From NCBI GenBank assembly GCA_016650115.1, contig JAENWI010000115.1, positions 1 through 5,312 of the forward strand: a stretch of 5,312 bases of DNA, given 5' to 3'. The translations under genes and the position numbers were made by a program. The notes beneath the pieces are model-generated. The model saw nothing but the letters and a program-made list of their open reading frames with translations, had not been told where the DNA came from and ran no database searches. Below are positions 5,134 to 5,312 of the stretch, in pieces. Position 1 is the first letter of the stretch, and every line of letters starts with the position of its first letter. The DNA comes from Peptostreptococcaceae bacterium (GTDB lineage: Bacteria > Bacillota > Clostridia > Peptostreptococcales > Anaerovoracaceae).

Positions 5134-5312
5134 ATCGCCTGTTCTAAATCATTGATAATATCCTGGGCATCCTCTATCCCGACAGATATTCTGAGGAGTT
5201 TTTCGTTCACACCGATTTTTTCACGTATTTCCTTTGGAATTGCCGCATGAGTTTGCGCAATAGGGTATGTGATTAAGCTTTCAACGCCGCCAAGACTTTC
5301 TGCATAAATAAT
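5127..5312 (-). CDS. Cys/Met-metabolism PLP enzyme, C-terminal fragment, cystathionine gamma-synthase-like (runs off the right edge)
   Basis: The last 61 codons and the TGA stop are visible. They hold AESLGGVESLITYP, the active-site segment with the Glu linked to cystathionine recognition, then THAAIPKEIREKIGV and LLRISVGIED, whose Arg would bind the substrate carboxylate. The fragment ends a few residues after DLEQAM, as the family normally does, so the gene is cut only by the window edge. It is a diverged paralogue of the next gene: the two C-termini share many positions (SLGGVE, HA, P, LIND, EQA) but differ at specificity sites. The retained Glu and the IPKEIR...GV...LLR pattern favour a MetI/MetB-type cystathionine gamma-synthase acting on an activated homoserine ester and cysteine; gamma-lyase is the main alternative. 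The PLP lysine lies outside the window. Confidence 0.88.
   Translation of the reverse strand: MIYAESLGGVESLITYPIAQTHAAIPKEIREKIGVNEKLLRISVGIEDAQDIINDLEQAMR

Noticed and set aside
4067..5250. Three plus-strand open frames (4067-4258, 4601-4819, 5026-5250)
   Set aside because: All are antisense to the PLP enzyme genes, short, and without recognisable features.

Overview
The window is a slice of a low-GC chromosome, most likely from an anaerobic Firmicute of the class Clostridia. The evidence is the AT-rich intergenic DNA with sigma-A-type promoters, the strong GGAGG-type ribosome binding sites, the NifS-type cysteine desulfurase and the paired Rrf2 regulators. A genus cannot be fixed from the sequence alone. 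Every gene lies on the minus strand, so transcription runs from high to low coordinates. Nothing supports a mobile element, RNA gene, CRISPR array or phage origin.

In transcription order: (1) 5312-5127, the last 61 codons of a Cys/Met-metabolism PLP enzyme resembling cystathionine gamma-synthase; (2) 5121-3985, a complete second enzyme of the same family, probably a cystathionine lyase; (3) 3974-3153, an E1-like ThiF/MoeB/HesA adenylyltransferase; (4) 3152-1971, a NifS/IscS-type cysteine desulfurase; (5) 1924-845, the tRNA 2-thiouridylase MnmA; (6) 727-281, an Rrf2-family regulator with an IscR-like cysteine cluster; (7) 174 to the left edge, the start of a second Rrf2 regulator. Genes 1 to 4 are packed tightly: the gaps are 5, 10 and 0 bases, and ribosome binding sites overlap upstream stop codons or gene ends. 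MnmA follows after 46 bases with its own ribosome binding site and no visible promoter or terminator. These genes probably form one operon whose promoter lies beyond the right edge. Each Rrf2 gene has its own good sigma-A promoter with a 17-base spacer and a candidate operator.

The theme is sulfur trafficking. The two PLP enzymes would move sulfur between cysteine, cystathionine and homocysteine. NifS takes sulfur from cysteine as a persulfide. MnmA places sulfur on U34 of tRNAs. The E1-like protein could activate a small sulfur-carrier protein. The IscR-like regulator could report Fe-S or sulfur status.

Points that stand out are an MnmA with a CxxC-plus-C cysteine set like that of [4Fe-4S] tRNA thiolases, no iscU/nifU scaffold gene between nifS and mnmA, an IscR-like protein with Arg in place of the usual His ligand, an E1-like protein with no carrier gene in view, and tandem PLP paralogues that differ at a residue linked to substrate specificity. 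The start codons of three genes are placed downstream of the longest possible reading frame, for reasons given in the entries.
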